Shown here: in pieces, positions 53,284 through 61,303 of the stretch
How the letters are laid out: each line of letters opens with the position of its first letter
Position numbering within the stretch: position 1 is the stretch's first letter
From: Candidatus Zhuqueibacterota bacterium
GTDB taxonomy: Bacteria; Zhuqueibacterota; Zhuqueibacteria; Residuimicrobiales; Oceaniaggregativiventaceae
Assembly (NCBI GenBank): GCA_014728115.1
Contig: WJME01000304.1
Span: forward strand, 1-64,000
Direction: 5' to 3'
Length of the DNA stretch: 64,000 nucleotides
Notes under the pieces: model-generated
Told to the model about the DNA's origin: nothing
Databases searched by the model: none
What the model saw: only the letters and a program-made list of their open reading frames with translations
Position numbers and translations under genes: made by a program

Positions 53284-53312
53284 TTGACAATCTGTTAGTT
53301 AATAACTATATT
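53284..53312 (+). promoter_or_regulatory. Strong sigma-70 promoter of the SPT-like gene
   Basis: TTGACA (53284-53289) is a perfect -35, and TATATT (53307-53312) lies 17 bases on. Start would be near 53319, leaving an 80-base leader. Confidence 0.75.
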
Positions 53313-53400
53313 TTCATTATTTTCAAACCATTTTTTTCAATCCGTAAACCCCATTTAACAAGCCTGCTATTTTCTTAACCGTTTAGCGAGGGAGAATCAA

Positions 53401-54594
53401 TTGGCTGATATTTTTTTCAAATGCGCAACCGGTGCAGGGGCCAGAGCAAAACAAGCAATGAACGACGGGTGGTACCCATATTTTAAAGCCATAGAATCAG
53501 GAGCCGATACCGAGGTCATGATCGACGGCAAAAACATGATTATGATTGGTTCAAACAATTATTTAGGCCTCACCCAGGATGAACGAGTAAAGCAAGCTGC
53601 AATTGATGCGATAAACAAATTCGGTAGCGGATGTACAGGATCACGATTTTTAAACGGCACCCTGGCCCTTCATGAAGAGTTGGAGGAAAAGTTAGCCGAA
53701 TTTATGAATACCGAAGCTGCCCTGGTTTTTTCAACAGGGTTTCAAAGCAATCAGGGAGCGATTGCCTCCCTGGTAGGACGAAAAGATCTAGTCGTGGGTG
53801 ACAATGAAAATCACGCAAGCATTGTCGATGGAACGCGCCTCGCGTTTGGCCGGTCGCTTAAATATCGCCACAATGACATGAAAGATCTTGATCTGGTCTT
53901 GCAGCGCAACAAGAAACCCGAACAGGGGATTCTGATCGCAACCGACGGTGTGTTTAGCATGGGTGGAGACATTGTCAATTTACCGGAATTAGTCGCTGTA
54001 GCCCAAAAACACAATGCACGAGTCATGGTCGACGATGCCCATTCAATAGGTGTCTTGGGAGCACACGGACGAGGTACTGCCGAACATTTCGGCCTCGAAG
54101 ACGAGGTCGATCTGGTCATGGGGACGTTTAGCAAATCATTTGCTTCTATCGGAGGCTTTATTGCCGGCACCGAAAAAGTCGTAAACTATATCAAACATGT
54201 GTCAAGAGCGCTCATCTTTTCTGCCAGCCCTCCTCCAGCGGCCGTAGCAACGGTTATTGCAGCTCTTGAGATCCTGCAAAAAGAGCCGGAACGGCGCGAA
54301 CGATTATGGGCCAATTACCACAAGATGAAAAAAGGATTTCATGACCTGGGCTTTAATACAGGCAACAGCCAGACACCTATCATTCCGATCATTATCGGAA
54401 CCGATGAAGAGACATTTGCATTCTGGCGACAATTATTCGAAAATGGGGTATTTGCAAATCCTGTTGTCAGTCCGGCCGTACCACCGGGACAATCCTTGAT
54501 CAGGACCAGTTATATGGCAACCCATACCGATGAGGATCTTGATCGGGTACTCGACATTTTTGCCAGGGTAGGCAAATCCATGAGTTTAGTCTAG
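53401..54594 (+). CDS. Alpha-oxoamine synthase family enzyme, probable serine palmitoyltransferase
   Basis: 397 residues from TTG 53401, behind AGGGAG. It is a PLP fold type I enzyme: Lys245 (GTFSKSFASIGG) binds the cofactor, Asp211/His214 are in VDDAHSIGVLG and His138 in ENHASIVDG. The N-terminal WYPYFKAIESGADTEVM and GSNNYLGLT match Bacteroides-type serine palmitoyltransferase better than KBL or BioF. That enzyme condenses serine with acyl-CoA to start sphingolipids. Divergent CerR-like gene supports it. KBL or BioF activity cannot be ruled out. Confidence 0.85.
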   Translation: MADIFFKCATGAGARAKQAMNDGWYPYFKAIESGADTEVMIDGKNMIMIGSNNYLGLTQDERVKQAAIDAINKFGSGCTGSRFLNGTLALHEELEEKLAEFMNTEAALVFSTGFQSNQGAIASLVGRKDLVVGDNENHASIVDGTRLAFGRSLKYRHNDMKDLDLVLQRNKKPEQGILIATDGVFSMGGDIVNLPELVAVAQKHNARVMVDDAHSIGVLGAHGRGTAEHFGLEDEVDLVMGTFSKSFASIGGFIAGTEKVVNYIKHVSRALIFSASPPPAAVATVIAALEILQKEPERRERLWANYHKMKKGFHDLGFNTGNSQTPIIPIIIGTDEETFAFWRQLFENGVFANPVVSPAVPPGQSLIRTSYMATHTDEDLDRVLDIFARVGKSMSLV

Positions 54595-54645
54595 CAAAAG
54601 CCTTGTTTTACAGAACACATTTCGGTGCAGTCTAAAATCTGTGAG

Positions 54646-54690
54646 ACTATCGGAGGGATTTTGTCAGACCTCACTTTTTCCTCCGGTAGT
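54646..54690. terminator. Possible shared terminator between convergent genes
   Basis: ACTATCGGAGG and CCTCCGGTAGT can pair over 11 bp with one G-T, across a loop of about 23 bases containing a TTTTT run. It lies between the SPT-like gene and the leftward zinc-ribbon gene. Confidence 0.4.
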
Positions 54691-54702
54691 TCATTCGTCT
54701 GG

Positions 54703-55035
54703 CTAATCCAGCCAGTACAACATTCGTCCACAATTTTCACAGGTAAAAATTTGCTCATCTTCTCGACCGCGGGCTCCTCGAGAAGTGGGTTGTCTTAGGA
54801 AACATCCCAGGCAAATATCATTTTTCACAGGCACCAGCGCACGTTTGAGCTTTGCTCGCAGACGCTCATAACGCGCGAGCAGAGGCTTGTTTATTCCTTT
54901 GGCCAGCTCTTCTCTTGCTTTCATGAGTTCTTCATAGCCGGTCACATTGAATCCCAGCTTTTCGACTTCATGCGACTCCTCGATCATCAGATCCAGATCC
55001 TGAAGACTTACCAAACGTACAAGATCGGACTTCAT
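54703..55035 (-). CDS. Short C4-type zinc ribbon protein
   Basis: 110 residues. A helical hairpin (about 5-65) precedes a zinc ribbon with CxxC pairs ICLGCFLR and FTCENCGRML. The C-terminal part matches the zf-RING_7/CdsZ-like family, but those proteins are usually about 240 residues with a long coiled coil; here the coil is much reduced. It begins two bases after the PTS IIA gene's stop, in an operon with mannose-1-phosphate guanylyltransferase. Function unknown. Confidence 0.75.
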   Translation of the reverse strand: MKSDLVRLVSLQDLDLMIEESHEVEKLGFNVTGYEELMKAREELAKGINKPLLARYERLRAKLKRALVPVKNDICLGCFLRQPTSRGARGREDEQIFTCENCGRMLYWLD

Positions 55036-55037
55036 AA

Positions 55038-55499
55038 CTATTCTCCGGAAATAATCTGTAAAAATTCTTCGAACGTCTCTACATTTTGCAGAGCATTGCG
55101 TTTTTCATCTTTATTTAAAACAGTAACCAGACTCCCCAATATAGGCAAATAGATATTCCCCTCATCATGGGGCGGTGAAATGACCATAAAAAAAAGGGTT
55201 ACGGGTTTATCGTCAATGGACTCAAAATCGATCCCTTTCGCAGATCTGCCAAATCCCACCAGCACATCGCTGGCAGCCACGGTGCGACCATGCGGAATGG
55301 CGACTCCTTTTCCAATTCCGGTGCTGCCAAGCGTTTCGCGTTGTCGCAGCATTTCCAAAACAATTTCGGGATTTCGAATAAACTTTTCATCCACAAACAC
55401 TTGAAGCAACTCTTGAATCGCTTCGTCTTTATGGGTTGCTTGCATTTCAGGAATGAAAAGGGGTTCCCTAAAATGCGCAATAAAATCTTGCTTGTTCAT
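55038..55499 (-). CDS. PTS EIIA (fructose/nitrogen-regulatory type) protein
   Basis: 153 residues, one EIIA domain. The phosphorylated histidine is His70 in GVAIPHGRT. It has no attached IIB/IIC domains and no permease nearby, which favours a PtsN-like regulatory role over sugar uptake. The start abuts the stop of the preceding unknown gene. No HPr or EI gene is in view. Confidence 0.88.
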   Translation of the reverse strand: MNKQDFIAHFREPLFIPEMQATHKDEAIQELLQVFVDEKFIRNPEIVLEMLRQRETLGSTGIGKGVAIPHGRTVAASDVLVGFGRSAKGIDFESIDDKPVTLFFMVISPPHDEGNIYLPILGSLVTVLNKDEKRNALQNVETFEEFLQIISGE

Positions 55500-55847
55500 C
55501 TATTCCTCCTCTATAGAAAGATCACCATTTTGTACGGGTTCCTTTCGAGCAGAATCGATCATTTCTTGAATTGCAGGCATGACATATACATTTGTGAGGT
55601 CAAGCTCCCCCAGACCCGCTGCCAGGGTTTTTACTTTATTTTCCAGTGATTCTTTTTTTTGTAAAACGATGAGTTGCTGTTCATGAACGCGGCACAACCC
55701 TCCTTTAAAATCCCCCTTTTCATAGCGACATTCCAGACCTAATGCTTTCACAAGCGTTTCCATAGCTTGCAACAGCTCTTCGTTGGTCATCCCATCGATC
55801 AAAGGTACTGGGTCAGATTTTCGTGCTTTAGTTTTTCGACTAGCCAT
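55500..55847 (-). CDS. Unknown small protein
   Basis: 115 residues, no signal or membrane helix. A basic N-terminus (MASRKTKARK) leads to an acidic helical pattern (TNEELLQAMETLVKALGLECRYEKGDFKGGLCRV) and a coiled helix (EQQLIVLQKKESLENKVKTL). The start ATG has AGGAT upstream but lies 49 bases inside the guanylyltransferase gene; ATG 55790 is an alternative. It sits between that gene and EIIA. I do not recognise the family. Confidence 0.6.
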   Translation of the reverse strand: MASRKTKARKSDPVPLIDGMTNEELLQAMETLVKALGLECRYEKGDFKGGLCRVHEQQLIVLQKKESLENKVKTLAAGLGELDLTNVYVMPAIQEMIDSARKEPVQNGDLSIEEE

Positions 55848-56875
55848 TTTACATCCTGTGTCTGGTTGCGATTACAGATGAGCAAAGCATCAGGTGTATC
55901 GATAATCACCAAATCCTTAACCCCTAACAAAGATATCAGACGATGATTACTTTCAACATAACAATTATTTACCCCTTTGTTAACAACCAAGCCTTTTAGC
56001 ACATTTCCGGATGTTCCGTTATGAATCCGGCTCTCGATTTCATACACCTGCTCCCAAGAGCCAACATCGCTCCAGCCAAAATCTCCTTGTAGTACGATGA
56101 CCTCGCTGGCATGTTCCATGACGCCATAATCAATAGATTCGCTTCTGATCTGACGGTATACACGCTCTTGTACATTTTGTGCAAACGATGCATCCCTGAT
56201 CTCCAAGAGACTGGCATAGAGATTGGGCATCAATTCCTCGAGATACATGAGAATCGTTTCAGCCCGCCAGACAAAAATACCGCTATTCCACAAGAATTCC
56301 TTACTATTGAAAAATGTTTCTGCGATCTCTTGGCTGGGCTTTTCTGCAAACGCTCGAACCTTGAACGCTTTGCTCTGATCCGAGCCGATCTCTTTTCCCC
56401 GCTGGATATAACCATAACCCGTGGCTGGAAATGTGGGATGAATGCCAATGGTCAGCAAAGAATTTCTATACTGTTCTGCCAGCCGAATTCCGTCACGCAA
56501 AATATTGATAAATTTTTGGGTATTGACAATCAGATGATCTGATGGCAGAACGATCATGATGGATTCCGGATCTCTATCATAGAGTTGCAGCGCAGCCAGA
56601 CCAATACAGGGCGCTGTGTTCTTGCCAAAAGGTTCAAATATGATGTTTTCGTTGGGAATTTGCGGGCATTGCATACGAACGAGATTTTCCTGGGAACGCG
56701 TCGATACAATCCATCTGTTTTGGACAGAGACCAGAGGTTCGATACGCTCGGCAGCATGTTGGAGCAGACTCTTGTCATCAAACAAGGCCAAAAATTGTTT
56801 TGGCATTGATCGCCGACTCTTGGGCCAAAATCCTGCGCCTATCCCTCCTGCCATAATAACGGCATGAACTTTCAC
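55799..56875 (-). CDS. Mannose-1-phosphate guanylyltransferase
   Basis: 358 residues. The pyrophosphorylase motif is at the N-terminus (AVIMAGGIGAGFWPKSR) followed by PKQFLAL; here GxGxRxWP-type Arg is Gly-Phe-Trp-Pro. Further motifs are MIVLPSDHLI, FAEKP, NSGIFVWRA and the late GWSDVGSW. It makes GDP-mannose from mannose-1-phosphate and GTP in the cytoplasm. No isomerase domain is attached. It is the first gene of a four-gene operon with the unknown protein, EIIA and the zinc ribbon protein. Confidence 0.92.
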   Translation of the reverse strand: MKVHAVIMAGGIGAGFWPKSRRSMPKQFLALFDDKSLLQHAAERIEPLVSVQNRWIVSTRSQENLVRMQCPQIPNENIIFEPFGKNTAPCIGLAALQLYDRDPESIMIVLPSDHLIVNTQKFINILRDGIRLAEQYRNSLLTIGIHPTFPATGYGYIQRGKEIGSDQSKAFKVRAFAEKPSQEIAETFFNSKEFLWNSGIFVWRAETILMYLEELMPNLYASLLEIRDASFAQNVQERVYRQIRSESIDYGVMEHASEVIVLQGDFGWSDVGSWEQVYEIESRIHNGTSGNVLKGLVVNKGVNNCYVESNHRLISLLGVKDLVIIDTPDALLICNRNQTQDVKWLVEKLKHENLTQYL

Positions 56876-57012
56876 AAAAACCTACCTTTATGGGATTCTC
56901 TGCTGATTCATGCCGCAAAGCCCAAGTCCGAAAGGAAATTTATCTATAATGGGTCAAGGCAAGGAAACTCGACCATTTTAAACATGATGGGTACAACATA
57001 AATCAACAGAAC

Positions 57013-57039
57013 AAAAAAGCCCGATGTATTCAGTCGGGC
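57013..57039 (-). terminator. Terminator of the thioredoxin gene
   Basis: GCCCGA / TCGGGC stem (57019-57024, 57034-57039), followed on the minus strand by TTTTTT. Confidence 0.75.
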
Positions 57040-57046
57040 AAAAAGA

Positions 57047-57370
57047 TTATGCGTCGATGTGTGGCTGTAATTTATCAACAAGAGCAGACTTGTTAACAGC
57101 TCCCACGATCTGCTCGACAACCTGGCCATCTTTAAAAACCAAAAGTGTGGGTATACTGCGAATACCGTAATTGCTGGCGACCTGGCGGTGATGATCCACA
57201 TCCACCTTGCCGACTTTGAGTTTACCCTCATATTTTTTGGCCAACTCTTCGACAATAGGAGCGATCATCTTGCACGGTCCGCACCAAACAGCCCAAAAAT
57301 CCACCAATACGGGAACATCGGCATTTATAACCTCTTGATCAAAATTTGCATCCGTCAATTCTACTGCCAT
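57047..57370 (-). CDS. trxA: Thioredoxin
   Basis: 107 residues from ATG 57370, with GTGGAG just upstream; a longer frame to 57397 adds nine unlikely residues. The redox site is W-C30-GPC33-K in [15 protein letters not shown], and the cis-Pro region is [12 protein letters not shown]. No signal peptide is present, so it is the general cytoplasmic disulfide reductase. Its own terminator follows. Confidence 0.97.
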   Translation of the reverse strand: MAVELTDANFDQEVINADVPVLVDFWAVWCGPCKMIAPIVEELAKKYEGKLKVGKVDVDHHRQVASNYGIRSIPTLLVFKDGQVVEQIVGAVNKSALVDKLQPHIDA

Positions 57371-57441
57371 GAAACGATCTCCACTCTGTTTAAACAAACC
57401 TTTTAAAATAGAAAACTGTACCTAGAATTGCAATAAAAATC

Positions 57442-57930
57442 TCAAAACATTCCATAGATATAATAAAACAACATAATTGCAGAGGCAATGAGCTTGAGAA
57501 CCACCCCTGCAAGATTCCCCATAAATACTCCAAAACCAGCCACGAGCGCCTTGTCACTTTTTTGACCGGATATCAACTCTCCGATAACCGCGCCTAAAAA
57601 GCCTCCGATGATCATCCCCCATGGTGGGATGAAAAAAATACCGACCACCAACCCGACAAATGAAAGATAAACGCCCAGTTTGGATGCCCCGTATTTCTTT
57701 GCCCCAAGTGAGGGAACAATATAATCCAAAATCGTGACCACTACCGTGAGTGCTCCCAAAACCCAGAGTGTTTGTTCCGAGAAGGGTTGCTCTTCCTTAA
57801 CAAACCACAGGAGCAACAAAGCGATGAAACTCAGGGGTGGACCGGGCAACACAGGCAAAATGCAACCAATGAGTCCTGTTATTGAAATCAACAGCCCCAG
57901 GCTTAAAAGGATTCCATCTAATATTGTCAT
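57442..57930 (-). CDS. DUF456 family membrane protein
   Basis: 162 residues with about four to five helices rich in Gly. The motif GCILPVLPGPPLSF near residue 22 and the Gly-rich MIIGGFLGAVIGELISG segment are the DUF456 signatures. Function unknown. It lies 26 bases after the outer membrane protein gene and could be co-transcribed with it. Confidence 0.85.
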   Translation of the reverse strand: MTILDGILLSLGLLISITGLIGCILPVLPGPPLSFIALLLLWFVKEEQPFSEQTLWVLGALTVVVTILDYIVPSLGAKKYGASKLGVYLSFVGLVVGIFFIPPWGMIIGGFLGAVIGELISGQKSDKALVAGFGVFMGNLAGVVLKLIASAIMLFYYIYGMF

Positions 57931-57956
57931 ATCATGTTAACCAGGCTTTTGATCTG

Positions 57957-58586
57957 TTACCAATAAAACCGCAGGTAAAGAAATGGTTGTACTGTTAGCA
58001 TAAAATTGTTACTCGTCATGGTCGTGCTGTTGGTTACACTGGTCGAGCCGGAAGAGGTGGTTGTTTCCGTTTTTGAAGACACAAAGGTATATTGAAGTAA
58101 TCGGGTATGAGCAGAAATGCTAAAAAAGGAATTGAGAAAATACTCTACCCCAAAAGAGAGCCCTCCGCCTACGGAAAAATCAGTATCAATGGTTTCAACA
58201 GAGGTCGTGCCCGGCGTTTCGGATTTATCGGTCATATACCCGACCAGAGCATAAATTCCCCAATAGGAGCTTATCCTTTTGGCCGGCGTCCGATACCGCC
58301 GATATTCAGGGATCAAGCTTATACCGAGCCGGTTGTCTGTCGGCCCTTCGGCTGATGTTGACCCTGCACTGGTTTGACTTTCTGACTCGCTGCTCGAGGT
58401 GGTATAGTTGATTCTTGTATGCAACAAGTACATCGTCGAAGGAGTGGCTACTCTGGATAACGCAATCTCTGTACCCCCTCCCTGAAAAAGAGACGCCGCC
58501 AATCCAAATTGTCCGGGTTTACCCGCAGAGTATCCATTGCTCATAAACATGAATATCATGACCAGGGCTGTAATCCAATTTCGCAT
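57957..58586 (-). CDS. Outer membrane beta-barrel protein
   Basis: 209 residues. A signal peptide (ALVMIFMFMSNGYSA) is followed by alternating beta-strand pattern (GLSFGVEYFLNSFFSISAHT) and two Ser/Thr-rich loops (TTSSSESESQTSAGST; TETTTSSGSTSVT). The chain ends in an aromatic, ...YLRFYW, the usual C-terminal assembly signal of outer membrane proteins. Probably an 8-stranded barrel. No specific family is recognised. Confidence 0.7.
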   Translation of the reverse strand: MRNWITALVMIFMFMSNGYSAGKPGQFGLAASLFQGGGTEIALSRVATPSTMYLLHTRINYTTSSSESESQTSAGSTSAEGPTDNRLGISLIPEYRRYRTPAKRISSYWGIYALVGYMTDKSETPGTTSVETIDTDFSVGGGLSFGVEYFLNSFFSISAHTRLLQYTFVSSKTETTTSSGSTSVTNSTTMTSNNFMLTVQPFLYLRFYW

Positions 58587-58912
58587 CTTCCCCTCCTTTT
58601 CAAGATTTCATTGTTTCACCCACAACGACTGACTTGCTTAAAAATAACACTTTTCCGCTGCTTCGCAAGCGAATTCTATAAAATATTGGGAATTTTTCAT
58701 ATTGACAAACGATTAAAAAATTTGCACATGGCATGTATTCTCAGCTGCCATTTGAATAAAAAAAACCATTCATTTCAAACAGATCAGCCTTACGTAAACC
58801 GCCACAGGGTCAACGAAGACCTGGTTTTTATGTTGCAGATGGATACGGTAATGCATATATTTTTTATTCCAGCTAACTCACAGTACTATTCATATACTAT
58901 ACAGGTGATATC
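58587..58912. other. 326-base divergent promoter region
   Basis: It separates the leftward OMP gene from the ccm operon. It contains the ccm promoter at 58833-58861 and a possible leftward promoter (TTGTCA at 58708-58703, TATTTT at 58685-58680, 17 bases apart). Otherwise AT-rich, with no small gene that I can support. Confidence 0.55.
58833..58861 (+). promoter_or_regulatory. Sigma-70 promoter of the ccm operon
   Basis: TTGCAG (58833-58838) and TATATT (58856-58861) are 17 bases apart. Start near 58868 gives a leader of about 45 bases. Confidence 0.55.
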
Positions 58913-60850
58913 TTGACAACCCTGGGTTATCAGTCACTAAGCATCGCTCTGGTTCTCTCGATCTTTTCTGCATTGACCTATACATGGGCCTGGTTACGAA
59001 ACGATTCAAGACTTTTAAACAGCGCCAATCGCGCCACAAAAGCCATCTTTTTTCTGGTAACGTTCGCTTCCCTGGCTTTGATATATGCCCTACTGAGTCG
59101 GGATTTTCAGATCGAATATGTGGCAAGCTATTCAAACCGCTCCTTGTCATGGTTCTATACACTGGCCGCATTTTGGGCCGGCCAGGCAGGATCTTTATTG
59201 TTCTGGACCTGGCTACTCGCAATTTTCACATTTACACTGCTGAAATTTCATCAAAAAAGAGATTTTTCGCTGGTCCCTGTGAGTATGGTCGTGATGTCTA
59301 TCACCCTGCTCTTTTTTCTCTATCTGACGGTATTTAAAACCAATCCGTTTGCTAAAACACCGTTCATCCCCACTGACGGCACCGGCCTCAATCCCCTTTT
59401 ACAGAATCCGGCTATGATCTTTCACCCGCCATCTCTTTATATCGGCTTTGTTGCCTATACCGTTCCCTTTGCCCTGACCATTTCTGCAATGGTGACAAAA
59501 AGCCTCGACCAACAATGGCTTAAAAGTATCCGCCGCTGGAGTCTGTTTTCCTGGTTGTTTCTTACCATCGGTAATTTGCTGGGTATGCAATGGGCATATG
59601 TGGAATTGGGATGGGGTGGATATTGGGCCTGGGATCCGGTTGAAAATGCCTCGCTCTTGCCCTGGCTTACCGGCACCGCCTTTCTTCATTCGAGTATCAT
59701 TCAGGAACGAAGAGGCATGCTCAAAACATGGAATGTCGTTTTGATCGTTCTGACATTTGCCCTGACCATTTTTGGAACCTTTGTGACCCGCAGCGGCCTC
59801 ATATCATCTGTACACGCCTTTGGGGTGTCCAATCTCGGCCCGATTTTTCTATTCTTTTTGGCCGTCATTCTGTTCGGCAGCCTCTTTCTCATTATCATCC
59901 GCAGCGACCAACTGATCCCTGCCAGAGAACTCTCTTCCTGGACGTCTAAAGAATCGGGCTTTTTGCTCAATAATTTGCTTTTTCTCATTCTTACGCTGGG
60001 CGTCTTTTTGGGAACCATTATGCCTGCTCTGTCAGAATGGATCTCTGGGGAAAAAATGACTGTGGGCATACCATTTTTCAATCGCATGGCAACCCCTATA
60101 GGAATGGCCATCTTTTTATTGATCGGCTTGTGTATCCTGCTGGCATGGGGCAAAACAAGTCTTGATCGTCTGACAAGAAATTTTGCTTTGCCTCTGGCAA
60201 TCACTCTCTTTATCACCATCATTTTTTATTTTCAAGGTGTCTCACAATTCAAGCCCCTGCTGGCCTCTGCGATAGCTGTATTTTCATTATCAGCGACCTT
60301 GATCGATTTTGTCAAAGGTGTACTTGCCCGTAAAAAAGCCAGGCAGGAGTCTTTTTTCTCGGCAACAGCAAACCTCTTTCGCCAAAATAAACGTCGCTAT
60401 GGCGGATATACCGTTCATCTGGGCATTTTGCTTCTCTTTATCGGCATTATTGGCTCTTCTTCATTTGCCATTGAAAAAAATGCGACCCTGCAAACCGGGC
60501 AAACCATGGACATTGCAAATTATTCCATACAGTACACTGGCCTGGAACACCGGACAAAAGGCGCCCTTCATATCGATGCTGCTCAGTTTGCCATCTCCCA
60601 AAACGGCCAAACCCTGGGAACAATCGAGGCAGAAAAACATTTTCATGCCAATTTTCAACCCGCCACTGAAGTCGGCATTCGATCCACACTCAAGGAAGAC
60701 CTTTACATCATTTTGGCAAGCATAGATCAAAACACAGAAAGCGTTACCGTCAGCGTTCTGATCAATCCGCTTATTTTATGGATGTGGATTGGTGGCATTC
60801 TCATGTCCATCGGAACCGTTATCGCCATGTTACCTCAACGTCAATCGTAA
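58913..60850 (+). CDS. ccmF: Cytochrome c maturation heme lyase CcmF
   Basis: 645 residues from TTG 58913, with AGGTGAT upstream. About 15 membrane helices surround the tryptophan-rich WWD-type motif WGGYWAWDPVENASLLPWL near residue 235, which presents heme to apocytochrome c. The rest matches CcmF layout including HPPSLYIGFV. It works in the System I pathway at the outer face of the inner membrane. CcmE and the thiol-handling CcmG/CcmH are not seen upstream; they may be beyond the right edge. Confidence 0.96.
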   Translation: MTTLGYQSLSIALVLSIFSALTYTWAWLRNDSRLLNSANRATKAIFFLVTFASLALIYALLSRDFQIEYVASYSNRSLSWFYTLAAFWAGQAGSLLFWTWLLAIFTFTLLKFHQKRDFSLVPVSMVVMSITLLFFLYLTVFKTNPFAKTPFIPTDGTGLNPLLQNPAMIFHPPSLYIGFVAYTVPFALTISAMVTKSLDQQWLKSIRRWSLFSWLFLTIGNLLGMQWAYVELGWGGYWAWDPVENASLLPWLTGTAFLHSSIIQERRGMLKTWNVVLIVLTFALTIFGTFVTRSGLISSVHAFGVSNLGPIFLFFLAVILFGSLFLIIIRSDQLIPARELSSWTSKESGFLLNNLLFLILTLGVFLGTIMPALSEWISGEKMTVGIPFFNRMATPIGMAIFLLIGLCILLAWGKTSLDRLTRNFALPLAITLFITIIFYFQGVSQFKPLLASAIAVFSLSATLIDFVKGVLARKKARQESFFSATANLFRQNKRRYGGYTVHLGILLLFIGIIGSSSFAIEKNATLQTGQTMDIANYSIQYTGLEHRTKGALHIDAAQFAISQNGQTLGTIEAEKHFHANFQPATEVGIRSTLKEDLYIILASIDQNTESVTVSVLINPLILWMWIGGILMSIGTVIAMLPQRQS

Positions 60851-60864
60851 CCTCGAGGAATATT

Positions 60865-61287
60865 ATGATCTTTACAATTTTAGGATATATACTCGTCATC
60901 CTGGTCGTTGCCTTTGTGCTCGAGCCTTTGTTTAAAAAGCATCGTACCCTTTTACAGGATCGCGGCAAACAGGCCAAAGAGTACCTCGTTCAACTCGGTA
61001 CCAGCCAGGATACGTTACGAGATATCGAACTCGATATGCAAACCGGCAAATTGGACCAGGATGATTACCAACAAATAGTCCAGGAAAGTTTGCAGGAACA
61101 AAAAGCGATCCGCGAAAAAATCGGCAAGCTCGCAGGGATGAGCTATGAAAAATGGCAGCACAAGCTTTTGTCCGAGATCGGACAAGAACCGCAAAAGCAG
61201 GAAAAAAATATCTGTTCCCAGTGTGGTGCCCCGGTATCGCCTGACGATCGTTTTTGCGCTCAATGTGGTCACAAAATCAACTTTTAA
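60865..61287 (+). CDS. Membrane-anchored zinc-ribbon protein in the ccm operon
   Basis: 140 residues from ATG 60865 (GAGGAA upstream). One N-terminal membrane helix, a coiled, charged region (DIELDMQTGKLDQDDYQQI) and a C-terminal zinc ribbon with CSQCGAPVSPDDRFCAQCG. The helix-plus-helical-pair region resembles the N-terminal part of CcmI/CycH-like proteins. It lies between ccmF and ccmA, so a role in apocytochrome handling is inferred. The reading frame also shadows the end of ccmF. Confidence 0.65.
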   Translation: MIFTILGYILVILVVAFVLEPLFKKHRTLLQDRGKQAKEYLVQLGTSQDTLRDIELDMQTGKLDQDDYQQIVQESLQEQKAIREKIGKLAGMSYEKWQHKLLSEIGQEPQKQEKNICSQCGAPVSPDDRFCAQCGHKINF

Positions 61288-61303
61288 CACGAATGGAAAT
61301 GGT

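Noticed and set aside
58509-58916. Open frame of 135 codons on the plus strand
   Set aside because: It begins inside the antisense of the outer membrane protein gene, has no ribosome site and covers the divergent promoter region.
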